DNA of 64,000 nt from Phyto melanocephala (Eukaryota; Arthropoda; Insecta; Diptera; Rhinophoridae), in assembly GCA_941918925.1 (NCBI GenBank), contig OW799233.1, positions 76,263,797 through 76,327,796 on the forward strand, given 5' to 3'. Under the pieces are notes generated by a model. It saw nothing but the letters and a program-made list of their open reading frames with translations, was not told the origin of the DNA and ran no database searches. Each line of letters begins with the position of its first letter. The stretch's first letter is position 1. This document shows positions 9,932-22,077 of this stretch, in pieces. Position numbers and translations under genes: made by a program.

Positions 9932-11008
9932 CAACATGGTTTTTTATTGTTGCTTTCGACTGTCGATGTGTCAAAAAATACATCGTTTTTGTTTGTTTTT
10001 TTGCGCGGGAAAGTGTAATCTATGTAAACATGAATACTATTTGACAACTCAACCATCATTTATGCAAATATAAATGTAGATCAGCTGCGTTGTCAACACC
10101 ACCTGATAATGAATTCGCCTTGGTACCTTCTATTTTTGTTAGCTATAAATAACTGTCACAGATTATTAACATATTCTGTGTAGCTCAGTGTTGCCATAAT
10201 AGGGTAGTTAAAAAGTGCAAAACCTCTGAAAAAAAATGCTAAAATGTTCTACAGTTCAAAAAGAAAAGTGCTAAAATTTTGCAATATTGTTTTTTTTAAA
10301 CATTAAATATTAAGAATACTTTTTTTTAATATAATAATTTGTAACATATTTATATACATATTTTGTTCAATTAAATTAAATTTTATTAATAATATATTTA
10401 CACAAAATAAGTGTCAACAATTACTCGTAATAAGGTTAACAAGTTTAATCATATAATTTTCTTTACATACGAATTCTCTTTGGTATTATTCAGATGAACC
10501 AATTTTAATCAAAACATCGTCCTATATATTGATGTTACAGCAACTTACGTTATTTAGTTTTACGCTATCCTTTATACGTACATATAGCAGAACATAAAAG
10601 ATATGTGTTAATTTTGTTCTAATTAACAAAATAAACGCTCGACTTCAGCGTTAGCGAATTTAAAACCAAAAGATACAGCAAAAAATCCAATAATTCCTTA
10701 AAAGGATTTTCATTAATTGAATTTCTAAATTGGTTTTCTAGAATCCAGAACTCCGTAGTATCCATATTGGTATGCCAGATTTATTCAGTTATATAGCTCC
10801 ACTGATTTTGGATTTTTTCCATTTCATTTCTAAAATACAAGCAATAGGTGCCTTATGTTCTTAAGGGTATTATCTATTGAAAATGTTGAAATTTTTCTTT
10901 AATATTAAAATATTTTAGGGAAGCCGATATTTTAGTTAATTTACAAGCGATTTTAAAAAATTTAAACATATTTTTCTGATTGTGTCTTCCTCTTCAGAAG
11001 ATATTATA
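9932..11008. other. AT-rich region with no gene; target of the errantivirus
   Basis: No coding similarity. A short stretch near 10207-10290 (AAAAGTGC, AATGCTAAAATG, AAAGTGCTAAAAT) resembles 16190-16290 and 22566-22600, so it may be one old repeat that later LTR elements split. Confidence 0.4.
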
Positions 11009-11477
11009 AGTTAACAATACCAACCAGCCATAAAACTGCTGAGTGAACGGGAACCGCTGCAAAGCAGCAGTTTGTAGATCAAATTGCAACGTGCGAAATG
11101 TCTGAGTTCGCATTTATACAAACACGCGCAGACGTAACCTGATACCACATTAAGTTGTGAAATAAGTTAGTCAGCGGTTTCCACGATTTGTGTGCGTCGA
11201 AACAACGTGACAAGCAGCAGAGCAGAAGGTATGATATGCGGTTGAAAACAACAAGGCAGTTAGTCTTAGCCACGGAGCCGTCTATAGCAGTAACGCGAAC
11301 GCAATAAGTTCTAGTTTTAAATAGTGATTGTTAATTCTAATTTTCAACAATTATTGTCAATAAACTCATTTTTTAAAAGCAAAAAATTCCAAGTGTCTTT
11401 TAATGAAAATCAATTGGACCGTTGTTGAGGTCCAATCATAAATTTTTTTAAGTGTTCGAAATAAAAAATTGTTAACT
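11009..11477 (+). repeat. 5' LTR of errantivirus (469 bp)
   Basis: Begins AGTTAACAATACC and ends TTGTTAACT, so its termini AGTTAAC/GTTAACT are inverted. TATA (11005-11008) precedes it and TATA (15968-15971) follows the 3' LTR: a 4-bp target duplication typical of errantiviruses. AATAAACTC near 11358 is a possible poly-A signal. Confidence 0.85.
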
Positions 11478-11494
11478 GGCGCCCGAGCAGGGAC
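11477..11494 (+). promoter_or_regulatory. Primer binding site, tRNA-Lys type
   Basis: TGGCGCCCGAGCAGGGAC directly follows the LTR and is complementary to the 3' end expected of a lysine tRNA (one base off the HIV-type Lys3 site). Its first T may overlap the last LTR base. Confidence 0.8.
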
Positions 11495-12011
11495 CGGTAT
11501 AAAAACAGTGAAGAAATCCTGCCGTAGTACAATGCATCGGTAGCGAACTCGACAACTACCAGTGTTGCTTTTAAAAAGGACCAACAGGATCCTTCCGGTA
11601 CCGGTCGTCGCGAACGTTCCGTGCGCTAAGGCCCATAGCCTTAAGATATAATCAAAATTTTTTTGAAAAAAAAAAAAAAAAAAAAGGAAAAAAAAAGAAA
11701 GCTAAACAATAATATTTAAGAAGGAAAAATTTGATTAATGTTAAAAAATAAAGAGAATAAATCTTAAAAATAAGGCCTTTTTTAAAGAAGAAAAAAAAAA
11801 GAAAAAAGAGGAAAGGAAAAAAAGTTCAGTTGATTCAAAAAGTTGAACCAGAAAAATAATCAGTTAACTCAAAAAGTTCGACGAAAAAAAAGAAAAGGGA
11901 AAAATAATCGCTTCAGAAAAAATTGGTGGTTGTGTTATGGATAAAGGATTCTTTCTGTAAGTAGACAATATTTTTTTTTTCTGATTTTATTTTTGCTATA
12001 AATTATTCGAT

Positions 12012-12163
12012 ATGGAGGATTTGAAAAAATCGGTAACAGAGTTGTCAGGTGGCATGAACGCCATGATTAACCAAGTCAGAAGCGTTGAGGCGCGCCTGGG
12101 CAATATAGAAAGTTTAAATAGCCAAAATACGCTAGCCTTGAGTGCACTTAACGAGAAGGAAAT
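12012..12163 (+). pseudogene. Errantivirus gag N-terminal remnant
   Basis: The ATG at 12012 opens a frame starting MEDLKKSVTELSGG. About 50 residues are helical and charged, as in the N-terminal part of errantiviral Gag. After about 12163 the frame runs into RNase H sequence in the wrong phase and stops at 12242. The capsid and protease coding regions are absent, so this is the left side of a large internal deletion. Confidence 0.65.
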
Positions 12164-13653
12164 GTTGGCGAAATTATCTTTATGGCGCGAAAAAGATAAA
12201 GATTTACACGGACCATCAACCACTTACCTACGCTTTGGGTAATCGGAACTTCAACGCAAAGTTGAGAAGATGGAAAGCTCGAATTGAAGAATGCAGTCAC
12301 GATTTGATTTATAAGCCAGGTAAATCAAATAACGTGGCTGATGCATTGTCCCGCCTGAAGTCAAGTCAAGTCAACCATCTAACAGCCAACACTGAAACGG
12401 CTAGTGAAGATGCCGATTCCAGAACCGAAACCGCATCAGAAGGAGTCACATACGCCTACGAGGAACCGCATCCGGGTTACTCTCGCCATTACATTCCCTC
12501 AAGCAGTCTCTCTGGGAGACAGTTAACAGAAATACTGAAGGAAAAATTAAGACCTAACATAATTAACGGAATTAAAATGCCAGAAGAAAACCTCGTACTT
12601 CTGCAAGATGTGTTTCGTAATAATTTTTCAGGGTACAAAGCACGAATCACACAAAGGATCGTTGAAGATCTCAGGAATGCTGACCATATCCTGGAGATAA
12701 TAGCCGCAGAACATAAAAGAGCTCACCGGAACCTCAATGAAAACAGGCAACAAATTTTGGAGAAGTATTATTTCCCCAGAATGAGCAGTTTAATTCGAAA
12801 ATTCGTGGCAACCTGTGATATCTGCAAGTCAAACAAATATGATCGACACCCTTCTGTTCCTCAATTACAAGCAACTCCGATACTGTCATACCCCTGCGAA
12901 ATCCTTCATATCGATATTTTTGAGATTCAGAGCGAAAAATTTATATCATGTCTAGACAAATTTTCCAAATTCGCTAAACTCCTTCATATTAAAAATCGCT
13001 CAACGCTGCACCTACGCGAGAAAATTATAAAAATACTGCACTATTTCACAGCCCCAAAAATCATAGTTACTGATAACGAAAGTACCATTCTGAGCCCAAT
13101 TGTTCAAAATTTTATTAAAATTTTAGGGATTCGACTGTACCGTACACCATCACAGCGCAGTGAGGTGAACGGTCAGGTAGAAAGATTCCATTCAACAATT
13201 TTGGAAATTTATCGTTGCCTGAGGGCTGAATTTAAAGATCTAAAACTGAAAGAGCTGTTAAATATTGCAGTAGATCGTTACAATGATACCATACACACAA
13301 CCACCCAAAGAAAACCGAATGATGTATTCTTTAACAGGTCCGAAAGGATCAATTATCAAAAGTTATTAAATTTCAAACAAAAGGTTAATAATGACCTCCG
13401 TTCGGAACTAGAAAGAATTCGGAAACTTCAACTAGAGCGACATAATGGTAAACGAAAAAGTCCCAGGAAATTTAAGAAAGGACAAATTGTTTACGTAGCT
13501 TGCAAGCAGAGGAAAGGCAAACAAAAACCTCTTTACACAAAAGGAAGAGTCTTAAAAGACAATAGGGTCACGGTGTCAACCGAAAGTGGCCGAAGAATTC
13601 ATAAGAATCACATTAGAAACGAAATTTTGCCAAGTCCCTCAGCTAAAATCTAG
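12164..13653 (+). pseudogene. Errantivirus pol 3' part: RNase H end and integrase
   Basis: An open frame through 13653 starts within RNase H (YTDHQPLTYAL, then ADALSRL, the usual RNase H/connection landmarks). Integrase follows: a zinc-binding HHCC domain (H-ILEIIAAEHKRAHRN ... CDICK), then the catalytic core with HIDIF, VTDNE and VNGQVERFH carrying the D, D and E positions. A basic C-terminal tail ends in PSPSAKI. The integrase therefore looks intact, while reverse transcriptase motifs are missing upstream. There is no proper start codon; the fragment is in a different frame from the gag remnant. Confidence 0.85.
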
Positions 13654-14231
13654 GATCGATAAATTTTTTCTGAAGCGAACAACCGAAAATTAAAAATGCA
13701 CCGGAAAGTGAACTAAGGACCTCTGCAATCAATGGCAATGTCAAAGCCCTGGGCAACTCAGCAATGGCATAAGACTGAAGCGGCTTCGGTAGTGACATTG
13801 CACGTTGAGACAAGTCTTGTTGGAAGTACGGTGGCATTGTTTGAGGAAAACTCTAATTAGCTAAAGAGAGCTATAGAATCAAATTTAAACATGAAAATAT
13901 GAATCAGGCTTAAAAAATAAGAAAAGAAAAGAGGAAATAACACTAACACTAAGAGTTTAAGAAAATTAAAAAACGTCAAGCCAAAAACTGCGTTTTATCA
14001 TAAAATTACTAACAATATAATGAACAATATGAAATAACTTTTTTAAGATAAAAGAAAATTGACACTAACATTTAGAATCTAAGGAAATTCGGACATTGCA
14101 CAAAAACTAACTCCTCATAACCCTAGAAAAATTAGTTTTTTTTTTTTTAACCGAAACATTACATAAATTTAACACAACTAACCATAGAAAATAAAAAAGG
14201 AAATATGTATTAATGAAATAATTCCAGATTT

Positions 14232-15710
14232 ATGCTGATATCAGCAGCAGGCGCTATGCGCCTTTTCAAATATACGGCTCCCATTATCTCCATCAAGGAA
14301 GGTAGAGGCTCCATAGTAGACGGGCACTTTAAGATGATACATGCAGTAAACCTGGCGGAGTATGAGACGGTGCTAGATCAAACATCCACTGCTGCATCAA
14401 TTCTCAAGGACGCAGATAGGCGTCAAATTATCAAATTCCACCTACAACTAGTGAAGGTACAAATCCGCAACTTGAAAGGCAACACTCTAAGGGAAAGGCG
14501 CGCTATTGAATGGTTAGGCTCTGCTTGGAAGTGGCTGGCTGGAAGCCCTGATGCTTCCGATTGGAATACAATCATCGACAACAACAACCAACAACACTAT
14601 GTGAACAAGAAAATGTTCAGCTTTACGGATACCATGGCCAAACGTTTAAACCAAATTGTACGAAGGATGTCAAATGAATCCAACGATGCCGGGGATGAGA
14701 GGTTGAGCTCAAACGTGCTAAATAAGGTGCTGATCTTAAAGGAAGAAGTACATGAGTTAACGCGAGCATGTCAGATGGCGAAAGCTGGCATAATCAACAC
14801 CAATCTTCTCGATAGTGAAGAGCTGAAGAGAGCAATCTCAGAGGTTGCGACTTTGCCGTACGCCAACGATATTGAAGCTCTAGAGTACAGTACGCCTTCC
14901 GTATATACAAATGGGTCCATGCTGCTCTACGTCATATCAACACCGAAAATTAGAGATGAAATCTATAACATCTTAATCGTAAGGTCCTCTATTCAGGAAA
15001 GAAAAAGAATTGACCTGCCGTTTAAAAAACTGCTGTCTAACGAAACCGAAATGTACGGCGTCACGGGCGACTGTAACACGTTCAGCAACTTAACAGTTTG
15101 TCAGCAAGAAGCCTTAATAAAACTAGAGGAGGACGAATGTATCCCAAAGCTTCTGCGTGGCGGACAAGCCCAATGTACTCACGAGACGAAAACAGGGGAC
15201 CTGATTGAATTAATAGAACAAAATTCTCTATTTGTCACAAACTTCTACGGCAGCCTCATATGGGATAAAGGAGAAGAACATCTAAATGGTACCTACGTGA
15301 TACAGCTAAATAATGAGACGGTAAAGCTAAATAACCGAACATACACAAGTGTCACCCTATTAACGCGCTTAGAGGCACTACCCGCAGTCCTGTCAAACAT
15401 CACGGGTATCAGCCATGAAATCAACTTGGAGTATGTCCATCAACTTAGCCTACAAAATATTAACACACTAGCTCGCTTCAGCAAAAGTTTCAACATTTCT
15501 GTACTCTCTGGAACCGGTATAGTCATCATCCTAATCGTAGCCACCATAGTCATGGGTCACAAAATTTTTGCACGCACAATACTACCACCCATCAGACCAA
15601 CATTAATTGGGGATAACAAACACCCTCGGGCTAACTGCTCCACCACTAACGTCAACGACCACCAGCACAATTTGGCGTCAACGGCAAATCTGCGGGACGC
15701 AGATGCTTAA
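14232..15710 (+). CDS. env: Errantivirus envelope-like protein, open frame of 492 residues
   Basis: The frame shows the layout of Gypsy-class Env proteins. A basic furin-type site RERR at residues 87-90 is followed by an A/W/L/G-rich fusion-peptide-like segment. A long ectodomain with paired cysteines (CNTF...C, DECIP...C) and several N-x-S/T sites follows, then a hydrophobic membrane span near residues 430-450 and a short cytoplasmic tail. No strong signal peptide is seen at the frame start. The sequence AATTCCAG just before the ATG looks like a splice acceptor, fitting expression from a spliced mRNA as in other errantiviruses. It is uninterrupted although pol is gutted. Whether it is expressed is unknown. 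Confidence 0.85.
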   Translation: MLISAAGAMRLFKYTAPIISIKEGRGSIVDGHFKMIHAVNLAEYETVLDQTSTAASILKDADRRQIIKFHLQLVKVQIRNLKGNTLRERRAIEWLGSAWKWLAGSPDASDWNTIIDNNNQQHYVNKKMFSFTDTMAKRLNQIVRRMSNESNDAGDERLSSNVLNKVLILKEEVHELTRACQMAKAGIINTNLLDSEELKRAISEVATLPYANDIEALEYSTPSVYTNGSMLLYVISTPKIRDEIYNILIVRSSIQERKRIDLPFKKLLSNETEMYGVTGDCNTFSNLTVCQQEALIKLEEDECIPKLLRGGQAQCTHETKTGDLIELIEQNSLFVTNFYGSLIWDKGEEHLNGTYVIQLNNETVKLNNRTYTSVTLLTRLEALPAVLSNITGISHEINLEYVHQLSLQNINTLARFSKSFNISVLSGTGIVIILIVATIVMGHKIFARTILPPIRPTLIGDNKHPRANCSTTNVNDHQHNLASTANLRDADA

Positions 15711-15719
15711 GAGGGGAGG
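15708..15719 (+). promoter_or_regulatory. Polypurine tract of errantivirus
   Basis: The purine run AAGAGGGGAGG lies directly before the 3' LTR start (AGTTAAC) and overlaps the env stop. This is the expected plus-strand primer. Confidence 0.8.
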
Positions 15720-15967
15720 AGTTAACAATACCAACCAGCCATAAAACTGCTGAGTGCACTGGAACCGCTGCAAATAGCAGTAACGCGAACGCAATAAGTT
15801 CTAGTTTTAAATAGTGATTGTTAATTCTAATTTTCAACAATTATTGTCAATAAACTCATTTTTTAAAAGCAAAAAATTCCAAGTGTCTTTTAATGAAAAT
15901 CAATTGGACCGTTGTTGAGGTCCAATCATAAATTTTTTTAAGTGTTCGAAATAAAAAATTGTTAACT
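15720..15967 (+). repeat. 3' LTR of errantivirus with 221-bp U3 deletion (248 bp)
   Basis: Same termini as the 5' LTR, and the R-U5 side is apparently identical. A 221-bp block present in the 5' LTR (between ACCGCTGCAAA and TAGCAGTAACGCG) is missing. A few other substitutions are near the start (GTGAACGGG against GTGCACTGG). Because U3 of the next genome copy comes from the 3' LTR, the deletion arose after or during the last integration. Confidence 0.85.
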
Positions 15968-16290
15968 TATATATATTTATTTATTGTTTTTTAATAACGT
16001 TTCGAATTCATATCCTTAATACGGATTTGGTAGCTAATATTTCATAAATATTTCTTCCTCATTTCCCAAAATTATGTCCATTAGCTTTTCCTTTATATAT
16101 ATTTTACCAGCTATAACCTTTACAAGAAAGAAAATATCTAAAATTTACATATAAAAAATAGTTGATTGTATATAAATTTTATATGAAAAAAGTGCAAAAA
16201 ATGCCGGATTATTATTAAAAAGTGCTAAACTAACACTTAGCACTTTTTTGAAAACCTTTTATGCTAACTTAAGAAAAAAAAATGCTAAAT
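15968..16290. other. AT-rich host sequence between two LTR elements
   Basis: Contains AAAAAGTGCTAAAC / TTAGCACTTTTT inverted motifs and AATGCTAAAT. They resemble 10207-10290 and continue at 22566 after the BEL element, consistent with one old repeat split by two insertions. No gene. Confidence 0.45.
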
Positions 16291-16295
16291 CTAGT

Positions 16296-16783
16296 TGTCG
16301 CCAAATGGCTTATAAATATTTAATTGTATTTATTTAATTTTATTATTTTAATTCTATTTATTTAATTTAATTATTTGAACATAATTATTTTATTGAATTT
16401 GTTTAGCATCATGTGAGCCTCCTTAATGTTTCTTATTTTGTCTTATTTACCAAAATTCTTGTGATACTTATGTACAAGTTGTTGTTCTTTTTAATGTTAA
16501 ACTTACTGCAGGGCATTGTTTCGTCAAGTTGGTACCGTTGTTTTTAATGTGTTATACACAAACATATACAAAGGTTGTCCAACAAAATATTAAATAAGTA
16601 AAGTTAGTTTGTAAAGGAAAAGCACTGCGGTAAGTTGTTTTTTATATAGTTACTGTAAATTCGAATTAATTTTGGATATTTTTTGTAGAAATAAACGCAC
16701 CATTTTATTTTAAATATTTTGTGCCTAATTTTTGGTGTCGTTAAATTTGCCCCTTTACAAAGCTGAAGTCGCAGCCAGCGACA
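16296..16783 (+). repeat. 5' LTR of BEL/Pao element (488 bp)
   Basis: Runs from TGTCGC to GCGACA (inverted termini). It is preceded by CTAGT at 16291-16295, repeated at 22566-22570 after the 3' LTR. Comparison with 22078-22565 shows equal length and two visible substitutions. Confidence 0.95.
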
Positions 16784-17036
16784 AATTTTATTTCGCATTG
16801 TTAGCCGGAACGGATTTATTTGGAACAATTTGTGTAAAAGGAGTTATATTTTGAAGGTCAACTCCTGATCGTTTGTTACAGTGTGTCTCAACGTATGCCG
16901 AGAAAAAAGTAACTTTAAAAAATTATTTGTTGTCGATAGTGTAAAACGAAATTTGTGGTTCGTCTGAATAAATAAATAACAAAAGTGTTTGTACTTTGCA
17001 CCTACAAATTAATATTTATAAAACTCTTTGATCACG

Positions 17037-20000
17037 ATGCAACGCTCTCCCTCAAGAAAAAGTACGCGCTTACAGACTTCAGCAAGTCAAGATAACAATG
17101 GTTCTGCGTCGGTTGGAACAAAAATTACTTCACAACAAGTTGCTCAATGTGTACCAACAACAACAAAAGCTGTCGCCGGTGCTACTACAGAAACAACTAC
17201 TGCTTTACCACCGCAAAATATATTTAATGCAGTCAGTGAAGTGCAACAAAATCTGCCGCCTTTGGTGCCTGGCCCTAGTGTCAATTTTCAATCGTCGCAA
17301 ACTACATTTCAAACCAACGTAAGTACCGATATGGAATGTCTTCAACGCCAAATAGAAAATTTACAAGCACAATTGGTAAACGCACAAAGAGCATTGAAAG
17401 CTGCTGAAAATACAAACATGGTGAATTTGGAGCAAAATATGCCAGCCACCTCAGTAAGTACAACACCAGTTGCAAGTGGTAACAATTACAACATAGGTGA
17501 TACAATTGAACCTCGTAACCCAACGCCATATTCTAGTGTACCAAGTTACCAAGGCCAACAGCAGATGTTGATGACTCAGCCTATTAATATTCAAGCCAGC
17601 GCTCTGCCCATGCAAACGCAACGTAAAATTTATGATTTGCCTGAATTTTATGGTACACCTGAAGACTGGCCTATGTTTTTCTCTGCCTTTGAACATTCTA
17701 CTGCCTCGTATTGTTACAATAATTTTGAGAACTGTTTAAGATTACAGAAAGCTTTAAAGGGTGAAGCTAGAGAATGTGTAAAGTCGTTGCTCATTCATCC
17801 GAACAATGTGCCAACAGCTATTGAACAGCTTAAACTTCAGTATGGTCGCCCAGATGTACTAATTCGATGCCAGTTGCAACAAATTAAGGAAATTCAGCCT
17901 ATAGGAGAAAATGCAGTTGAAAAACTTATACCGTACTCAATTAAGGTAAGAAATTTAGCAGCGTTTTTAGAAACAGCAAACGGCCGGCAACATTTATCCA
18001 ATCCTACTCTTATGGAAGAATTAGTTCAAAAGCTCCCAATGAGTAAACGTTTAGATTGGGCTCAATTTGCTTCGACTTTACAACAGTGGCCCACTGTGTT
18101 GGATTTTAGTACTTGGCTGCAGCGAATTGCAAATTTGGTAAGAAGTATACAATCAACAAATTTAATCGTCAGTCGCCCTAATAGTGATTCAAAAAGAAAA
18201 ATTGTTTTGCATACAGCAGATAATAAAGGTGATAAAATTAAATGTCATTTTTGTCTTGAGCAACATAAAGTTTTTAATTGTGACAAATTTTTAAAATTGA
18301 GTGTGCCAAATAGATCGAGTGAGGTAAAGCGTTTAAAGTTATGTTTTTCATGTCTGGGTATTGGTCACGCCAGCAAAGATTGTAGGCGTCGTAAGCTCTG
18401 TCAAATAGAAAACTGCCAAAGAAAACATAATAAATTGTTGCATGAAGTTCAGCCTAGTGTGTCGAGTAATATTGGTGAAACTGAAAATTGTTCTACTGTT
18501 AAACAAATATTAAATTGTGTTTCAAGTTGCAATAAAAATAATGGCATGTTATTTCGTGTGTTACCAGTTGTACTCTATGGGCCAAATTGTGCTATAGAAA
18601 CCAACGCTCTCTTAGATGAAGGGTCATCGGTTACTATGATAGATAGTTGTTTAGTAAGACAACTTGGACTGCATGGGAGACAAAGTCGGTTGAATTTAAG
18701 TTGGTATGGCGGTAAATCAGCACAGGAAACCGCAGAAGTGGTGGATCTTCATGTAAGCGGTGTAAACAAAAACAGAAGGTATGCCCTAAAAAATGTGTAT
18801 GGTGTTTCGAATTTAAAACTGCCAAGCCAAAGTTTTAATGCGGATTTAGTTAAAAAGCATGGGATTCCTGTAACCCCCTATGAATATGTTGCCCCAAAGG
18901 TATTAATTGGTTTGGATCACTGCCATTTAGGGTTACCTGATGAAATAGTGCCTTTGGACGATGCTGGCCCATATGCTGCCAATACGCCATTAGGATGGGT
19001 TGTTTTCGGAAACGTTAAAGGAAGTAACTCTGGAGCTCATGCATGCTTACTGACAACACAGCCAGATAATTTAGATAACTTGGTGGTAAGTTATTTTGAG
19101 ACTGAAAATTTTGGTGTGAAGCCTCTACCGATTATAGAGTCTAATGATGATTTGAGAGCTAGAGAGATTTTAAAAAATTCAACAATGAGGGTTGCCGGAA
19201 GATTTCAATCCAGACTACTGTGGTGTAGCGATAATGTAGTCCTGCCGGATAGTTATTCCATGGCCCTTAATCGATTTTTTGCTATTGAACGTAAAATGAA
19301 AAAGGATTCAGATTTTTGTATGTCTTATAAGAAAATAATAAATGAGTATTTAGAAAAGAACTACGCGAGAAAGTTGCCAGTGGATGAGGTTAAAACTTCA
19401 AACAGAAGAACTTGGTACTTGCCTCATTTCGGTGTTGTTAACCCTAACAAACCAAATAAAATACGTTTAGTGTTTGATGCAGCCGCTAAAGTGGAAGGTG
19501 TTTCATTAAATTCGAAACTGTTAAAAGGCCCTCAACAATATAAGCCATTGCCATCAGTATTATTTAATTTTAGAGTTGGTTCCGTTGCTGTATGTGGCGA
19601 CATAAAAGAAATGTTTCACCAAATTATTGTTGCTAAAGAAGACAGGTGTTCACAAAGGTTCTTATGGCGTGAAGATGGTGCCAGCCCACCAGAAGTGTAT
19701 GAAATGATAGTGATGACATTTGGAGACATTTGGTGGATGATTTTGTTGATAGCTTTGAAAATTCATCCAAAGCCATCGAAATAGCAAAACAAGTTCGTGA
19801 AATACACAAAAAAGCAGGTTTCGAAATGCGAAATTTTACATCAAATTCAGCTGAGGTCCTTGAAGCATTGGATAGCAAGTTTAATAATACGGTGAGTTTC
19901 TCAGGTTGGTCAAATGAGTTGGAGTCTTCGACAGAAAAGGTGCTCGGTATGTTTTGGGACCCAAAAGATGACGCATTTAAGTTTGTTTTAAAATTTCATC

Positions 20001-22047
20001 GAGTGAATAATGAAGTTATTACTGGCCAAAGGTGTCCCACAAAGCGTGAGTTGTTATGTGTTGTAATGTCTGTTTTTGATCCAATTGGTTTTTTGTGCCA
20101 TTTTATGATAACTGCCAAATTGTTATTGAGAGAGGTATGGAGACACGGTATTCTTTGGGATGAAAAACTGCCTGAACCACTTGAAAGTATGTGGAGTAAT
20201 TGGCGCCATGAACTGAATAATGTTATCAATGTAAAAATACCACGATATTATTTCGGGACCGGCTTGCCGTGTGATTTGGAGCTACATATTTTTGTCGATT
20301 CTAGTGAAGAAGCATTTGGTGCTGTTGCTTATTGGCGATATATTACAACCGATGGAAGTTTGGAGTGTCTTCTAAAACAAAATGTGCCCCATTGAAATCA
20401 ATGACAATTCCTCGTTTAGAATTACAAGCTGCCGTTCTTGGAACTCGATTAATGTGCACCATACTAAAAGAGCATGAGTTTTGTGTGTCTCGTCGAATAT
20501 GTTGGAGTGATTCTACGACCGTCATTAATTGGATTAATTCTGAGAGCAGAAGATATAAGCCTTTTGTTGCCCACAGAATAACAGAAATATTAGATTCTAC
20601 ACGGCCTAATGATTGGAGGTGGTTGCCTACTGACCTCAATGTTGCTGATGAAACTACAAGAAGTAAAAGCAAGTCTTACCTTTCAAAACAAAATCGCTGG
20701 TTTCAAGGACCACAATTTCTATATACATATGAAGCTGATTGGCCAAAACCTAACGCTACTACAACTATCTTTACATGCAAAGAAGAATTGCGACCAAAAT
20801 TTACTTTACTGGTTAGTAAAACTTTAATTATTGATTTTAATCGTTTTTCTTCATTTCTCAGGCTAAATAGAACGATGGCTTGGGTACTGAGATTTACAAA
20901 CTGCTGCCGAAAAAGAGTGAATGTCAGTAGTACAGCTTGTTTGTCTGCAGAGGAGTTAAAAGTTGCAGAAACTGTTTTGTATCGCCTTTCACAAGAGCAA
21001 AGCTTCGTCAATGAAATACAAATTTTAAAATCTGGAAATACCCTGAAAAGAGATAACGATTTGTACTCACTTACGCCATATTTTGATGAAAACAATGTGC
21101 TTAGGGTAAGTGGTCGTATTGATGCTGCCAGTTGGTTACCCCTAGATGCCAAGCGGCCTGTTATTTTGTCGCCCTCTCATCGTTTAACACAACTGTTTGT
21201 TGCCCATGTACACAACAAAATGAAACATTAAAACTTTGAAGCTACTATTGGTGAAATACGAAGAAAAATTTGGGTACCTCGTTTACGCAGCCTGCTACGA
21301 AAAACTATTCAAAAGTGCTGCACATGTAAATTACGTCGTGCTGCTCCAGCACCTCCACTTATGGGATCGCTACCAAGTGACAGGTTAACCCCATATGTTC
21401 GTCCGTTTACATTTACTGGTGTGGACTACTTTGGCCCAATTAACATAACAATTGGTCGACGTCACGAGAAACGATGGGTAGCTCTCTTTACGTGCTTGAC
21501 AATTAGAGCAGTTCACTTAGAAGTGGCTTTTGATCTTTCTACTGACGCATGTATCTTAGTCGCGCCTAAGGAACACACACTACAAAGTTTTTTAATTGAA
21601 GCCGAAAATATTTTAAATTCCCGTCCGTTAACTCATTTGCCGGTTAGCCATGAAGACGAAGAGCCATTAACGCCTAATCATTTTTTGTTGGGTTCAGCAA
21701 ACACGGCTCAAACCCCAGAAGGGACAGACATTTTTAAGCCTCTAGTCATGAAGAAACAGTGGCGTATTGCCCGTCAATTACGCGATCATTTTTGGAAAAG
21801 GTGGATTATTGAATATTTGCCCACACTTACCAGACGCTCTAAATGGTGTGAATATACAAAACCTATAACAGTCGGTGATCTTGTTTTAATATGCGATCCA
21901 GCAGTTTCAAGAAGAGATTGGAGAAGGGGAAGAGTTATTCAACTGTATCCCGGAACTGATAAAGTTATAAGAAGAGCTGATGTCCAAACAAATAGTGGAG
22001 TTCTCAAGCGTCCTATTTCCAAGCTTGCTGTTTTAGATTTTGAGTAG
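17037..22047 (+). pseudogene. BEL/Pao gag-pol polyprotein, broken
   Basis: The frame opens at ATG 17037. After a Q/T-rich, coiled-coil N-terminus come a DUF1759-type gag domain (about residues 195-350, YDLPEFYGTPEDWPMFFSAF), two zinc knuckles (CHFCLEQHKVFNC; CFSCLGIGHASKDC) and a DUF1758-type protease with ALLDEGSS at the active site (DEG rather than DTG). The reverse transcriptase begins (IRLVFDAAAK, GDIKEMFHQI) but jumps from VMTFG to VDDFVDSF near 19730, so about 30 codons before the catalytic aspartates are gone. The frame changes there and again near 20340-20390 inside RNase H (LHIFVDSSEEAFGAVAYW). A stop at 21229 interrupts the integrase zinc domain. The integrase core keeps GVDYFGP but is joined at about 21555 to APKEHTLQSFL, losing the second aspartate and the glutamate. 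The element cannot encode working RT or integrase. Confidence 0.9.
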
Positions 22048-22077
22048 TGAATCGTCGCCGATCCACGGGGGTGGGAA

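Larger units (their letters stand above)
11009..15967 (+). mobile_element. Gypsy-class errantivirus (insect endogenous retrovirus), internally deleted
   Basis: An LTR element of 4959 bp with two LTRs, TATA target duplications, a tRNA-Lys-type primer site, a polypurine tract, a gag start, RNase H end plus integrase, and a full env frame. Most of gag, all of the protease and nearly all of reverse transcriptase are missing. The gag start is joined directly to the RNase H region at about 12163. It cannot replicate alone. The rest of the two LTRs is essentially identical, so insertion is recent. Confidence 0.85.
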
